Below are positions 33,463 through 45,220 of a stretch of DNA of 64,000 nucleotides, in pieces (positions within the stretch are counted from its first letter, which is position 1; each line of letters begins with the position of its first letter). The DNA comes from Limonium bicolor (lineage: Eukaryota; Streptophyta; Magnoliopsida; Caryophyllales; Plumbaginaceae). Below the pieces are notes generated by a model that saw only the letters and a program-made list of their open reading frames with translations, did not search any database and was not told where the DNA came from. The translations under genes were made by a program, and so were the position numbers. The stretch lies in assembly GCA_023374045.1 (NCBI GenBank), contig CM041778.1, forward strand, positions 287,037,533 to 287,101,532, in the 5' to 3' direction.

Positions 33463-35830
33463 GTGAAAGCTCTTTCTAGTTGGAAGGGTTGGTCTTTTGC
33501 TAAGACTAATTGGAAGTTTAGAAAAAAGAAAGAGGAACTCTACTCTTTAAATCAGATGCAGCCTTCCTCTTGGGTGGAGAACAATAGAAAGAGAATTCTG
33601 GTTGAGTTGGAGCTGCTCTCTTTTAAGATGGAAGCCTGGCGGTGCCAAAGATCTAGATAGCAATAGATCTCAAAAGGAGACAGAAACACCCAGTTCATCC
33701 ATTCTAGAGCTTATGCTAGAAGAAGAAGGAACTTTATCTTTGGGCTTCAAGATCCTTCTGGTATTATGGTGTATGACTTGAGCAGTATAGAGTTGATAGC
33801 TAGAAATTATTTCCAAGATCTTTTCCAGTCTGTTAACTCTCCAACTGAATCTATATTCCTGAATGTAGTTAGAGGCAAGCTCTCTTCAAAGCACAGTTCC
33901 TCTCTCCAGATCCCTTATACAGCTTCAGAAATCATCTCAGCCATGAAAGATCTCAGTGGCAATAAAGCTCTAGGCCCTGACGGGTTTAATGGAAATTTCT
34001 ACAAGACCTATTGGAGTGTGGTGGGAGAACAGGTCATCACTTCTATCTTGGCTATCCTCCAAGGTAACCCAATCTCAGACTTGACTAACCAGTTCTTTAT
34101 CACTTTAATTCCAAAAGTGAAAGATGTTGTTAACATTAAGGACTTTAGACCAATTGCCCTCTGTAATTTCGTTTATAAAATTGTCTCTAAAGTCTTAGCT
34201 AACAGAGTTAAATTGATTTTACCTAACATCATCTCCTCTAATCAGTCTGGGTTTGTTAAGGGGAGACTCATCACTGATAACATTATTATCTCAGGGGAGA
34301 TAATGCATTTTCTCAAGAGAAGTTAGGCAGTTAAGAAGGGGCATTTTGCCCTTAAGATGGATTTGAGTAAAGCTTACGATAGGTTAGATTGACAGTTTAT
34401 TAAAGACATTCTATCTAAAATGGGTTTTCCTGATGTCTAGCTGTCGCCAGTTATGAACTGCATCTCCTCTACTAAATGCTTAGTGTTGATTAATGGTTCC
34501 CCAAGAGAGTTCTTCTCTCCCTCTCGAGGAATCAGGCAAGGGGATCCTTTATCCCCTTTCCTATTTATTTTAGCCCAAGAGGCTCTCTCTAGTTATTTGA
34601 ACAAAGCTGAGAGTATGGGTCACTTTAAAGGAATTAAACTGTCTTCCTCCAGCCCCCTGTCAACCACTTAGCCTTTGCGGATGACCTACTAGTTTGTGGT
34701 CAAAGCTCTATTCAGAATGTTATGTTCCTTAAAGCAACTCTAGATGCTTTCTTGCTTTCCTTAGGTCATGCTATCAACAGTCAGAAATCAGAAATTGTTT
34801 TTAGTAAAAAGCTCAACTCTCAATGCAAGAATCAGATCAGTAACACTCTAGGATATGAGGAAACTCCCTCCTTCTATAAATACCCGGGGCTCCCTTCGGG
34901 CATGGGTAGGAACAAGATTCAAATCTTCAACTATCTTGTAGAGGCTATTCGCAGGAAAGTCACTAGCTGGAGTAAACCTATGTCTCAAGCAGGTAGATCT
35001 GTCCTTGTATCTAGTGTGCTTTAGGCCATCCCCACTTACACAATGTCTCTCTTTCAGCTTCCTAAAGGCATTACTGACAAAATCAATTCCCTGTTAGCTT
35101 CCTTTTGGTGGGGAGGACATCTGTCAAAAAGAAGTATCCACTGGCTTAAGTGGGAGGAATTTGTAAGAGTAAAGAAAAGGGTGGGATGGGCTTTAGATCA
35201 GCGGGAGCTTTCAGCAAAGCTATGTTAGCTAAGCAGGCTTGGCGGATCTTAATGGATTCGAAGTCTTTGGTAGCCAAGACTCTCAAAGGGATTTACTTTC
35301 CTAACTTGGATTTGTATCAGGCTAAGAGCAAAAAATCAGATAGCCCTATTTGGACTTCTCTAGTATCCACTCTTGATCTTCTTAGAAAAGGAGTTAGGAA
35401 AAAGTTAGGAAATGGCCAAACTACCAGTTTCTGGTTAGATCCTTGGTTAAAGAGACCCTTCTCCTTTAAAATTTTCTCTCCTAGACCTACTAATCAAGAT
35501 AGATTTTAGTTCACCAGTTCTGGGATCAGACTAGCAATTATTGGAATTTCCCCCTCCTACACTAATATTTGTGGAATATTGATATCGAAGAGATCAGAAA
35601 AATTAAAATCAGACCCCATGTAGAAGATACCTGGATTTGGCACCATACAAAAAATGGAGGTTTCTCAGTGAAATCATCCTATCATACAACTATCTCTTTC
35701 TCTCAGGCTGCTATCTCCTCAGCTAGTGAAGTTAAAGGGGATTTAGACAAAAGAGTTAACAAGCTATCTTGCAGCCCAAGAGCAAAGTTGCTATATTGGA
35801 AGTTTAACATATGCATTGCCTTGTGTAGCT
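33463..35830 (+). pseudogene. LINE-B ORF2 reverse transcriptase
   Basis: RT blocks: SGNKALGPDGFNGNFYKTYW, DFRPIALCNFVYKIVSKVLA and NQSGFVKGRLITDNI (33766-34326), SRGIRQGDPLSPFLFIL (34530-34570), the catalytic AFADDLLVCG at about 34670-34700 with both Asp intact but in another frame, then GLPSGMGRNK and FWWGG. At least five stops or frameshifts lie between. The sequence continues into RNSPRAKLLYWKF-like zf-RVT text (as SCSPRAKLLYWKF) near 35770-35810. Confidence 0.88.
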
Positions 35831-36480
35831 AATATTGCTAGAAGACTTGGAGGCTCTTCTACTTGCTGCTTCTGTGGAAAGCATGATACTATGTATCATA
35901 CCTTGTTTTAATGCATTATGGTCAGGAAGCAATGAGAGGGCATTCTTCAGCTAAACTATAACTTCTCAATAGAAGAAAATGATACTCAAGAGTACATTTT
36001 CACTGAAGCTAATAAATGGCCCAATGATAAGCTAGAACAAGTGATTAATACTATGTGGGTAGTGTATGATGCAAAAAACTCAGCTAGACATAATTCATAA
36101 CTATCTTGAATGGCTTTAATAGAAGAAAATCAAGCTTTTGTTAAGGCTGTTAAGATAGGATTGGATAAAAGCAATCATAACAACCTGCCTAAGTATGAGT
36201 GGACTCCTCCTTTGTGTGATGTGGTTAAATCAACTGTGGTATGAATAGGAAAAGAGGGTATACTATGATGTTAGCTTGATCTATAAGAATCATGATGGAC
36301 TTATCTTGATGGCTTTTAACAGGAAATGAAAACCTTCTTGCTCGGAGATGGGTGTTGAGCTGCAGGGCTTGGTTTTTTCAATGAAATGGGCATACGAAAG
36401 AGGTTACTAAAAGGTGGAAATGGATGTGAGGAACCAGGACATCTTCTCCTTTTGAAGAACAAAAATGAGCAGTTCTCTGC
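35831..36480 (+). pseudogene. LINE-B zf-RVT and RNase H remnant
   Basis: Across frames the text reads ARRLGGSSTCCFCGKHDTMYH (zf-RVT; positions near 35835-35900), TMWVVYDAKNSARHNS, and then YKNHDGLILMAFNRK and MGVELQGLVFSMKWAYERGY (36270-36410), an RVT_3 RNase H with its Glu. Multiple stops. After 36480 comes the LINE 3' UTR to 36695. Confidence 0.75.
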
Positions 36481-36843
36481 TCTATTCCAACGATAGTTGG
36501 GAACAGCTATATTGTTTATCTCAAGTTTGTAATATTAGTAACTTTCCTATTATGCTAATTTCTCTATGTATAATAGTGTAGACTGCTTTAAAGTTTGGAT
36601 GGGTGAAAACATCCCTTACAAGATTTCTAGTTCTTGTAATTTTGATATGTGTTGCTCAGGATGAATGAAAGGGGTTCAAGTTATGATAAAAAAAACATTG
36701 AAACTACAGGCTGTCCTAGTTTTTAAGTTTATGGAACTAAGATGTGTAATACAATAATTACGAAAAGTTTGTTGCGGGGATTTAAATTCATTCTACTTTT
36801 AGCTATTTGATTAATCAGTTTTTATTTTCAATACTTTGATTGG

Positions 36844-39800
36844 TGATTTTAACACCCCGTCCTAAGCCAATCGTGGTTATCGCAAACTTAACAACTTAAT
36901 CACAAATGTCACAGCGGAGTAAACTAACACCTGGACCTTGCCATGGTCTGATCAATAGAATATACCGAACCTTAAGTATTACAAAACTTATCCAAAAGGA
37001 ATAGACAAACTATCCAAACATCCACCTACCGAGTTCATAGTATCTCCATTAACAACTAACTTCAACCAGTATAATATCAACAGACGGGAGCATAGGCGCA
37101 ACCCGTTCTCAAAATAAAAGCCCCACCTAAGTCTAACCGCCCCTCTTCTCAAGGTGGCTCTTCATGGGACGCTTACCTGCAAAATAAAAACAGCCCCCGA
37201 AGGGGGTCAGCAAGAATGCTGGTACGACCCTCTAGTGGCCCCCAAGCTAACGGAACTACGACGACTAATTGTCAATAGCATGGAAATTGATTAGATACAC
37301 AATCATAATATGAAGTGCAATAAGCAACATCCACAAGTGAACAATCACATCTCAAACAAGTCAACCGCTCTTAATCAGATTCGGTAGCACAAAGTCCATT
37401 GTTCATTTTGTCGGGACAAAGGTGACCCTAGCCACACAGCCGAGAACTACATTGGTTGAATGAACAATAATTCTCAAATTAGTTGGGATTTAGGTAGATC
37501 CCACCACACCATCTTAATGCCTCCTACCTTGGACTGGAAATCCAATGTAGCTGAGCCGACATTTGACCCTAGTGACGAGTCCGAAGACAAGTCCTCAAAC
37601 GGAAGTCGGATCTGATTCAGATACCGACCCCTTTCCTTAACATGCATGACGGAGTCAGTCCCGGATTCCTCACTCCACTTAAGTTCCAGTTAGTGAAAGT
37701 CTTACAATTCATGAGTTAGTTAAACCGTATCGGGTATTAACCAACATTCACCAAAGTATTTCCTCTTCTCAATTCAACAATTACTAAGCTTAGTTAGTAG
37801 CTAGTCTCAAATCTCGTGGGTTAGTGTAAAGAAAACACACGACAACGAGAGCAATAATAACCGGTTGCATGCTTTATCTTGTCTTAGTTATAGCAAATAA
37901 ACAGATGGCACAGCCGAGGGACACCTCGTTAGCAAGCAGGTCACAAGAAGGACTGTACCGTTCACCGTCGGCGGTTGTTTGTTTAATCTCCTTCCGAGTC
38001 CCAATTCACAAGTCCTAAAACATTCATTCAGTTTTAGGTTATTAGTTACTTAACTCACCCCAACTTACTTAACTTTCTTAACCACTAATGTTTACCCCTA
38101 ATAATCACTAAATCTTTATGGTTTAACCTAACCTCAAAAGCCACTTACTTCTCATTATTTCTTAAGCTTGTTTATGGCTCCAATGACCATTATATGTCAT
38201 TAATTAGTCCTAACAATCTTATAATATCATTACCAAACAGTCCCAACCTTAAAACCCCATTTTTCAACATTCTGTAGCTTTTTTTGATTGGTCCGGGTTT
38301 GTGTCCGAGGATGTAAACCCGGACCAATACATCGGATGAGTTTCTGGACAATTTTGTGACTGGTCCGGGTTTGTGTACTTAGATGTAAACCCGGACCATG
38401 TCACGGTATTAGTCTTTGGATAGTTTTTGATGTGGTCCGGGTTATGTAATTGGTTACAAACCCGGACCAAGGCTAAACTTGTACAGAAATGCAATTTTGA
38501 CTTCTTTTGAACCTCAAATATTGCCCAATCTTTTCCTAACCTTTCCACAAGTATCCTAGCATGTTTTAACATCATTTTAGCACCTTAAAATCCTCCTAAT
38601 CCATCCACCAACTAATACCTAATTCCTTGATCATTCACTCAAGTTCTTACAAAAATTCCTAAACACTTATACTTAGGTTCCTACACTACTAACATGTAAA
38701 CTTGCCTAAAACCTCAACTAACCAAAGTGTTTCTCCATAAGTATTATCACCACTCCTAAAGCATTATTACTCATTCCCATTTCCTTCCACAAACTTCTCA
38801 AACTTCCTCAAGCTTACACTTAGACTCTCACAAGACATTATTCTTCCTTTATTTACTAAAACTTGCACAAAACTTAATCACACTCCCACTATAACCTTAG
38901 AGCATCAAACTCACTCATTTGAACTCTAATTCCTTCAAGACAACTCCTAAGTCTTTTAAACACTCAAGAACACTCTAGTTCACTTACTTTCACCAATAAG
39001 CTTTAAGAATTCATAGCATAGCACGCACCTTCTAGGTCATCAAACTTCATTTATACACCTTAAACTCCTTGTCTTCTCACCAAATTTTGACATGGGTTCC
39101 CTAGTATTTCTACATCCAACCACTTGGTTTTAACCATTTAACAACCTTGAACACCCAAATTCCTCCCACACATTCTTAACACTCATTTACACAACCAAAC
39201 TACACCCATCATCATATAATACATAAGCTTAAAATGCTTGGCACTTAGGCCCTGAAATGACATAAAGCTTAACCACTGAATTTCCACATATATTAGCCTT
39301 TGACCTACAAATACACACAACAAAGGCTCCCATTGAAATATAAATGCTCTTGTAATTCACCTTTTAATGTCTAACTATCTCATTTCCCATTTGCTCTTTA
39401 ATCACAAGTTCTCAAATATAATCATTGTTTCTCCTAGGTTTTATAGCCCTTCCCTAATGTAAACTCTAAGCTAAGCTATCATATATCTAAATCCCATTCC
39501 TGTAAACAATAAAACACCTTAAGGTAAGCAATTTACCTTGTCTTTTACAAGCTCCACAAACTTTTCTCCTTAGATTTTCCTTGAACAATCTCGGTCACCA
39601 ATCTATTTCTCCTTGCCAATGTTATAATCAATATCCAATAACTCCAATGAGTGCTAACAATACACTAACCTTAAGGAGTAAACCCTAGGTTAAAAATGTG
39701 TTTTAAGGTATCAAAATGGATCTTTTACCTTGAAGTCTTAAGGTAGGCTTGGATATGAATCAAGAGTGACCTCCTCTAGCCCTTGGATAATAGAAAACAA

Positions 39801-39911
39801 GCTAGAACAAGGCATAAAAATGAGGCCCCATGAGTGGTAATTTTCGGACATGTGAAGAATGATGGAAACTAGTTTTTCTTACATATTCTTTACCTTAATA
39901 GAATGGAGAAG
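36844..39911 (-). repeat. Chromovirus 3' LTR, left part
   Basis: On the plus strand it begins TGATTTTAACACCCCGTCC, the complement of the GGGGTGTTA..CA end common in Tekay/Del LTRs. It is interrupted at 39911 by the non-autonomous element and resumes at 45216. The exact left end is inferred from the TG and the CACCCCG block. Nothing coding. A hairpin cluster lies at 38285-38470. Confidence 0.75.
38285..38470. repeat. GGTCCGGGTTT hairpin cluster in the chromovirus LTR
   Basis: Three inverted-repeat units GGTCCGGGTT...AACCCGGACC start at about 38290, 38362 and 38434, a spacing of 72 bp. The arms are 8-11 bp and the loops 16-20 bp. The layout parallels the Athila LTR clusters although the element belongs to a different lineage. 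Confidence 0.9.
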
Positions 39912-41523
39912 TGATAAGTGTCCAAATGAGCATGATTTATAGGTGTATCTCTTATATTATATTAGCACTTTTTCCTGCTCATTTCTCCACTTCGGTTAGT
40001 TTTTCCTCTAGTTTATGTTTTATTATTATCTCACAAATTTATTGTTTAAACATGAGGAAAACCAAGCTGGGAGTAAAGTAGATGAAGAGACGAACGCATA
40101 GACGTAAACGACTCAGAAAACGTCCAAACGAAGAATGTAGAGCCGGTCAGAATCTGTAGAAGAGAGGCACGCGAGAGGCACAGAAGAAGTCGTGTCCGCC
40201 CTGCGTCCGCATCAGCTAGGCGGACAAGGCTGTGGTGACCGCCCCTGTGTCCGCGTCTCATTAGGCGGACGTGAGACAGGGAATTCTAGGCGGACAACAA
40301 GAGAGGACCGCGTATGAGTCCGCTTGGATCTAGGCGGACAAGAGAGGAGACCGTGACTAAAAATCAGTCGCGAACAGTTTTCTTCTTCGCCTGTCGTCGT
40401 CTGCAACTTGCCTTCGCTGACTATCGACAACTCACGAACTCGTCCACTGTCGCAACTTCCATCTGCCATATCCACTACCAGTCGGCGCCTACCTTAATTC
40501 ACTCACGCGTTTGTCTCTGTCCCCTGCAATCAGTGAGCAATCAACGAGCTGCAATCAATTCTTCCTTCTCTACTGCCTCTTCCTTTCCTCTATATAAACC
40601 CACGAGCCTTCTGCTAAAAAGACACATCCACCACCCAACATACCACATACCACAGACTACCATCGTCCATCTCATTTCTCTTCTCCCATCTTCTCCATTT
40701 TATTTATTTACATTCCACCATATCCACCTCTAGTCCTACGTATACAAAATAGCAGAACGAATGCAGGAGTGACTACAGATGATTTCTACTACTCTTGTTT
40801 TTGTTTATCTATTTAATATGTTAGGCTAGAATATTTATACTCTGGGAATGGTTATTATGTGTTTGTATTAATTATGCAATATGTTTATGGTTTTATTTAA
40901 ATACAGTTGTTACGACCTAAAGTTTATCTCTCGCCTTTTTAATAAATGTCATGAGTTTATTAAATTGCTTGCTAAGTCTATTTTGATCAGACCAGGTGAT
41001 AAATAGATAGGTTAATTAAGCCGTAAATCTGGAGAAGCTTATTATGATTTAATAAGTTAGTATTTTCAGATGCATAAATAATTTCTCATATCTAAAACGT
41101 CCGTTTACACGTATTTGCTTGAGTTTTCATCGGACCTTGCATTTTCAGGTAAACGAGTTCTTTTGAGGCTATGATTTAGTCCTTAAGATAATAAGAGGAA
41201 TTTTGCCAATCAATTATAATTAAACCTCTAGACATAGCATGAAAGAGCAGATATTATTAACCTGACCCAGGTCCCGTTTAATTTATCTATTAACTTAGTT
41301 TATTTCCTCTTCCCTTTTTATTTATAATACAAGTCAATTATCCCCCCTTTTTGTGACACGCTTAGGTACTATAATATGCACATTAATCCCACGGTTCGAC
41401 ATCCGGTCGCTTACATTTCACTATACTACCACGACCGGGATTGTTTGCAGCCCGACGTTTATTTGAGTTTTTAATTTCTTTTCTTTTTACACCAGTTTAA
41501 CCACTCAGATATACACGTCTGCA
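39912..41523 (+). repeat. 5' LTR of the non-autonomous Athila-like element
   Basis: 1612 bp, TGATAAGTGTCC...CACGTCTGCA. It contains GTCCGC..TAGGCGGAC hairpins at about 40205, 40249 and 40318. Antisense frames of 71-87 codons here lie across the hairpins and are not credible genes. Confidence 0.95.
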
Positions 41524-41526
41524 AAA

Positions 41527-41544
41527 TGGCGCCGTTGCCGGGGA
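41527..41544 (+). other. tRNA-Asp primer-binding site
   Basis: TGGCGCCGTTGCCGGGGA, three bases after the LTR, is exactly complementary to the 3' end of plant tRNA-Asp as used by Athila elements. Confidence 0.92.
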
Positions 41545-41749
41545 CTAGATTTATTCTAGTCCCTAAGCCCCGGATTATTCACTTGTTATATTAGAATATT
41601 TGTTTATATATTTTTGTGTTGTTTATTAATTATCTTTTATATTTTGTTTATATTATTTTATGTTTGTTTCTAATCATTTTATTTTCTAATCTGTTTCAGT
41701 AGTTTCGTTTTATATACAAAAACACAAAAAAAAAATCTGTACGTGGCAA

Positions 41750-42429
41750 ATGGAACAGGTGTTCGAACAAGAGTTTGCTATTCTCAGTATTTATACTGCT
41801 CCATATGTGGGGGAGCTCATGATTATGAGGATTGTCTCATATTACAAGAACAACTCTGGTTAGAAGAGCAACCAGATTACCTGGAGAGACTCGCTCAACA
41901 AGAACAGCAACCAAAGAGCGAAATAATTCACGAGGTAGAACACCCCACTACGGATGTAAGTTACTCTCTTCCCTCTATAGTCACCTATCGCCAGTTTCCA
42001 TCCTTATCTATGCTCTATCCAGAAGATGAGGATATTTACATCCTCGAAAATGAAGAGAAGGAATTGCCATCACCTCCCGCCAAGATATCCAAACAAAACG
42101 CCACTATCACCTTCGAAGAATTAACTTTCTCTGAAGATGATATCAATCAGCGTTCTTTCTACGAGCCTCACCTACAAGAGGAGAATGTTTACATCCTCCA
42201 ATTTGAGGAAGAAAAATCGTCACCACCGGTTCTTCTGTTAGAACTACGTTACCGGCAGTACCTCCTCAAACACCAAATTTTGTGGAGTATTCATTTTCCT
42301 ATTATATTTGCCGAAGTAACATTTTGTTTGATCCATGGTTGGTTGATTTTAATTATTGTCAACTCCGTTTTCCTGGCAGAACTGTTGTCTACTTATATTT
42401 TGATCCAGGATAACGAAACAGGCGTCTAG
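41750..42429 (+). CDS. Gag-knuckle and hydrophobic-tail ORF of the non-autonomous element
   Basis: The ATG at 41750 (MEQVFEQEFAILSIY) needs one frame change near 41785 to enter the long frame, which has CSICGGAHDYEDC, the CX2CX3HX4C knuckle form seen in Athila Gag. About 130 residues rich in Glu and Pro follow, with two similar modules (EDEDIYILENEEKELPSPP and EENVYILQFEEEKSSPPV). The C-terminal 50 residues are strongly hydrophobic (WSIHFPIIFAEVTFCLIHGW, then LIIVNSVFLAELLSTYI), like one or two membrane segments. A Gag knuckle joined to a membrane tail is unusual. No enzyme motif seen. The frameshift may be real or a sequencing error. Confidence 0.5.
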
Positions 42430-43599
42430 CCAAAGACGTTAAAGAAGGGCAGCTTCCGGGAGGCAACCCGGATGAACTTTTATTTGCTTTTATGCTCTTT
42501 AATTTTCAGGTTCTCTTTAAATTTTATTTTTGCTAACTTTTAACTCCGTTTGTAGTATGGTTGCTTCTAGTGTCTTATGCAGGTGCAAATTCATGTCTAC
42601 ACTGCAACCAAGCTACGCTACTTGAGGCTGAAGCTCAAGTGTGGGGGAACCCCATTACCAACTAGCAAAAATAATATCAGGGGTACCAGTTTCTTTAATT
42701 ATGCTTTTATTTAAATAAAAACTGCAGAGGAGCGTTTATGTGCTTAAATGTTTATTTGTGACCTTTAGTTATCTCTATTTTATCTACTTACGAAAAAGGT
42801 CTTCTGAAAGCTTCCCTTGTTTTTTCTGGTGAACAATGAGGACATTGTTCAATCTAAGTGTGGGGGAGTGTGCCCTTTTCGGTGACATTTTGTGCTTAAA
42901 TGCTCAATCTCTCTGCTTATCTTGCGTTTGTCCAATTCAATATCGTGACCCCTTATATGTGGGTTGTTCTCTTTAAGAATAAATACTGTTATGAATTGTG
43001 GGATAAATGGTACAAAATTTTAAAAATTTTGATTACTTTTGAGGAGCATTTTATGCGGTGTGACCAAATAATCTGCAAATGGTTAGATTTTATTGCTCAG
43101 GGTTTCTTTCTGTCTTCTCTCTTAGGGATTGCTAAGGGGTGCTTCTCTGTTAAAAAAAAAAGAAAGTAAAATACAAAAAAATAAGGGACTTGCAAGACAC
43201 CATTGGTAACCAACAAGAGAGTTGAGTGTTCTTGAAAACAAAGGCGTGATGCCTACATTTTCTCATCCCTTATGCAAAAGTGAAACAAATGCATGAATCT
43301 ATTTTTCCTTTTGTTTTCTCCTCAATGCCCATTCTTGAGAGAAGTTGGCCATGGTAAAAGTTCTCAGAGTCACCTAAATGAAACATTGAAGTACCTTAGA
43401 TCATACCCCGAAACTCTATATTTTATTTTTACCCTGAGCACACCTATGCCACCAGCAGTTGATTTTTCACACTCCTCAATAAGTTTAAAGATCATGTTTA
43501 TCCTACCCTTCATAATAATATTTGTTAGTTTGAGCATTCCCTACTTACTTGGGTACGTGGTTTTGCTTGAGGACAAGCAAAAAGATAAGTGTGGGGGTG
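42430..43599 (+). other. Conserved 3' non-coding region with three hairpin-GTGTGGGGG modules
   Basis: AAGTGTGGGGGA-type tracts at about 42634, 42857 and 43586 each follow a hairpin: CTTGAG..CTCAAG, GAACAATG-AGGA-CATTGTTC (42834-42853) and GCTTG-AGGA-CAAGC (43566-43579). The last module adjoins the 3' LTR and is the likely PPT. GGGCAGCTTCCGGGAGGCAA at 42450 matches GGGCAGCTTGGTGGGAGGCA after Athila-2 pol. The stretch 42825-43599 aligns with Athila-1 19311-20060. Confidence 0.78.
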
Positions 43600-45215
43600 T
43601 GTAAGTGTCCAAATGAGCATGATTTATAGGTGTATCTCATATATTATATTAGCACTTTTTCCTGCTCATTTCTCCACTTCGGTTAGTTTTCCTCTAGTTT
43701 ATGTTTTATTATTATCTCACAAATTTATTGTTTAAACATGAGGAAAACCAAGCTGGGAGTAAAGTAGACGAAGAGACGAACGCATAGACACAAACGGCTC
43801 AGAAAACGGAGTCCAAACGAAGAATGTAGAGCCGGTCAGAATCTGTAGAAGAGAGGCACGCGAGAGGCACGGAAGAAGTCGTGTCCGCCCCTGCATCCGC
43901 ATCAGACTAGGCGGACAAGGCTGTGGTGACCGCCCCTGTGTCCGCGTCTCATTAGGCGGACGTGAGACAGGGAATTCTAGGCGAACAACAAGAGAGGACC
44001 GCGTATGAGTCCGCTTGGATCTAGGCGGACAAGAGAGGAGACCGTGACTAAAAATCAGTCGCGAACAGTTTTCTTCTTCGCCTGTCGTCGTCTGCAACTT
44101 GCCTTCGCCAACTGTCGACAACTCGTGAACTCGTCCACTGTCGCAACTTCCATCTGCCATATCCACTACCAGTCGGCGCCTACCTTAATTCACTCACGCG
44201 TTTGTCTCTGTCCCCTGCAATCAGTGAGCAATCAACGAGCTGCAATCAATTCTTCCTTCTCTGCTGCCTCTTCTTTCCTCTATATAAACCCATGAGCCTT
44301 CTGCTCAAAAAAGACACATCCACCACCCAACATACCACATACCACAGACTACCATCGTCCATCTCATTTCTCTTCTCCCATCTTCTCCATTTTATTTATT
44401 TTACATTCCACAATATCCACCTCTAGTCCTACGTATACAAAATAGCAGAACGAATGCAGGAGTGACTACGATGATTTCTACTACTCTTGTTTCTGTTTAT
44501 CTATTTAATATGTCAGGCTAGAATATTTATACTCTGGGAATGGTTATTATGTGTTTGTATTAATTATGCACTATGTTACTGGTTTTATTAAATACAGTTG
44601 TTACGACCTAAAGATCTCTCGCCTTTTTTAATAATGTCATGAGTTTTATTAAATTGCTTGCTAAGTCTATTTTGATCAGACCAGGTGATAAATAGATAGG
44701 TTAATTAAGCCGTAAATCTGGAGAAAGCTTATTATGATTTAATAAGTTAGTATTTTCAGATGCATATAATTTTCTCATATCTAAACCGTCCGTTTACACG
44801 TATTTTGCTTGAGTTTTCATCGGACCTTGCATTTTCAGGTAAACGAGTTCTTTTGAGGCTATGATTTAGTCCTTAAGATAATAAGAGGAATTTTGCCAAT
44901 CAATTATAATTAAACCTGTAGACATAGCATGAAAGAGCAGATTTATTAACCTGACCCAGAGTCCCGTTTTAATTTATCTATTAACTTAGTTTATTTCCTC
45001 TTCCCTTTTATTTATAATACAAGTCAATTAATCCCCCTTTTTGTGACACGCTTAGGTACTATAATATGCACATTAGTCCCACGGTTCGACATCCGGTCGC
45101 TTACATTTCACTATACTACCACGACCGGGATTTGTTTGCAGCCCGACGTTTATTTTGAGTTTTTAATTTCTTTTCTTTTTACACCAGTTTAACCACTCAG
45201 ATATACACGTCTGCA
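43600..45215 (+). repeat. 3' LTR of the non-autonomous Athila-like element
   Basis: 1616 bp, near-identical to 39912-41523. Most differences are one- or two-base insertions or deletions in short homopolymers. Followed by TSD AGAAG. Confidence 0.95.
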
Positions 45216-45220
45216 AGAAG

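Larger units (their letters stand above)
16941..36695 (+). mobile_element. LINE-B, L1-type LINE split by Athila-1
   Basis: The left part (about 16941-17944) holds ORF1 and the right part (32131-36695) the end of ORF1 and all of ORF2. Removing Athila-1 and one TTGAG copy rejoins the ORF1 reading frame exactly (PPGFE followed by HIIPIGSSK), so the LINE was in place first. The 3' end near 36686-36693 is an A-rich tail (GATAAAAAAAACATT). Boundaries at the 5' end are approximate. Confidence 0.9.
39912..45215 (+). mobile_element. Non-autonomous Athila-like LTR element (LARD-like)
   Basis: LTRs 39912-41523 and 43600-45215, target duplication AGAAG (39907-39911, 45216-45220), exact tRNA-Asp PBS, and a 2.1-kb internal region with one ORF and no protease, RT or integrase. 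The 3' non-coding part resembles that of Athila-1. It must borrow its enzymes, plausibly from an Athila relative. Confidence 0.93.

Noticed and set aside
43732..44166. 144-codon antisense ORF in the LTR, with an 87-codon partner at 40212-40475
   Set aside because: It runs antisense across the hairpin cluster, differs in length between two near-identical LTRs because of indels, and resembles no protein I know.
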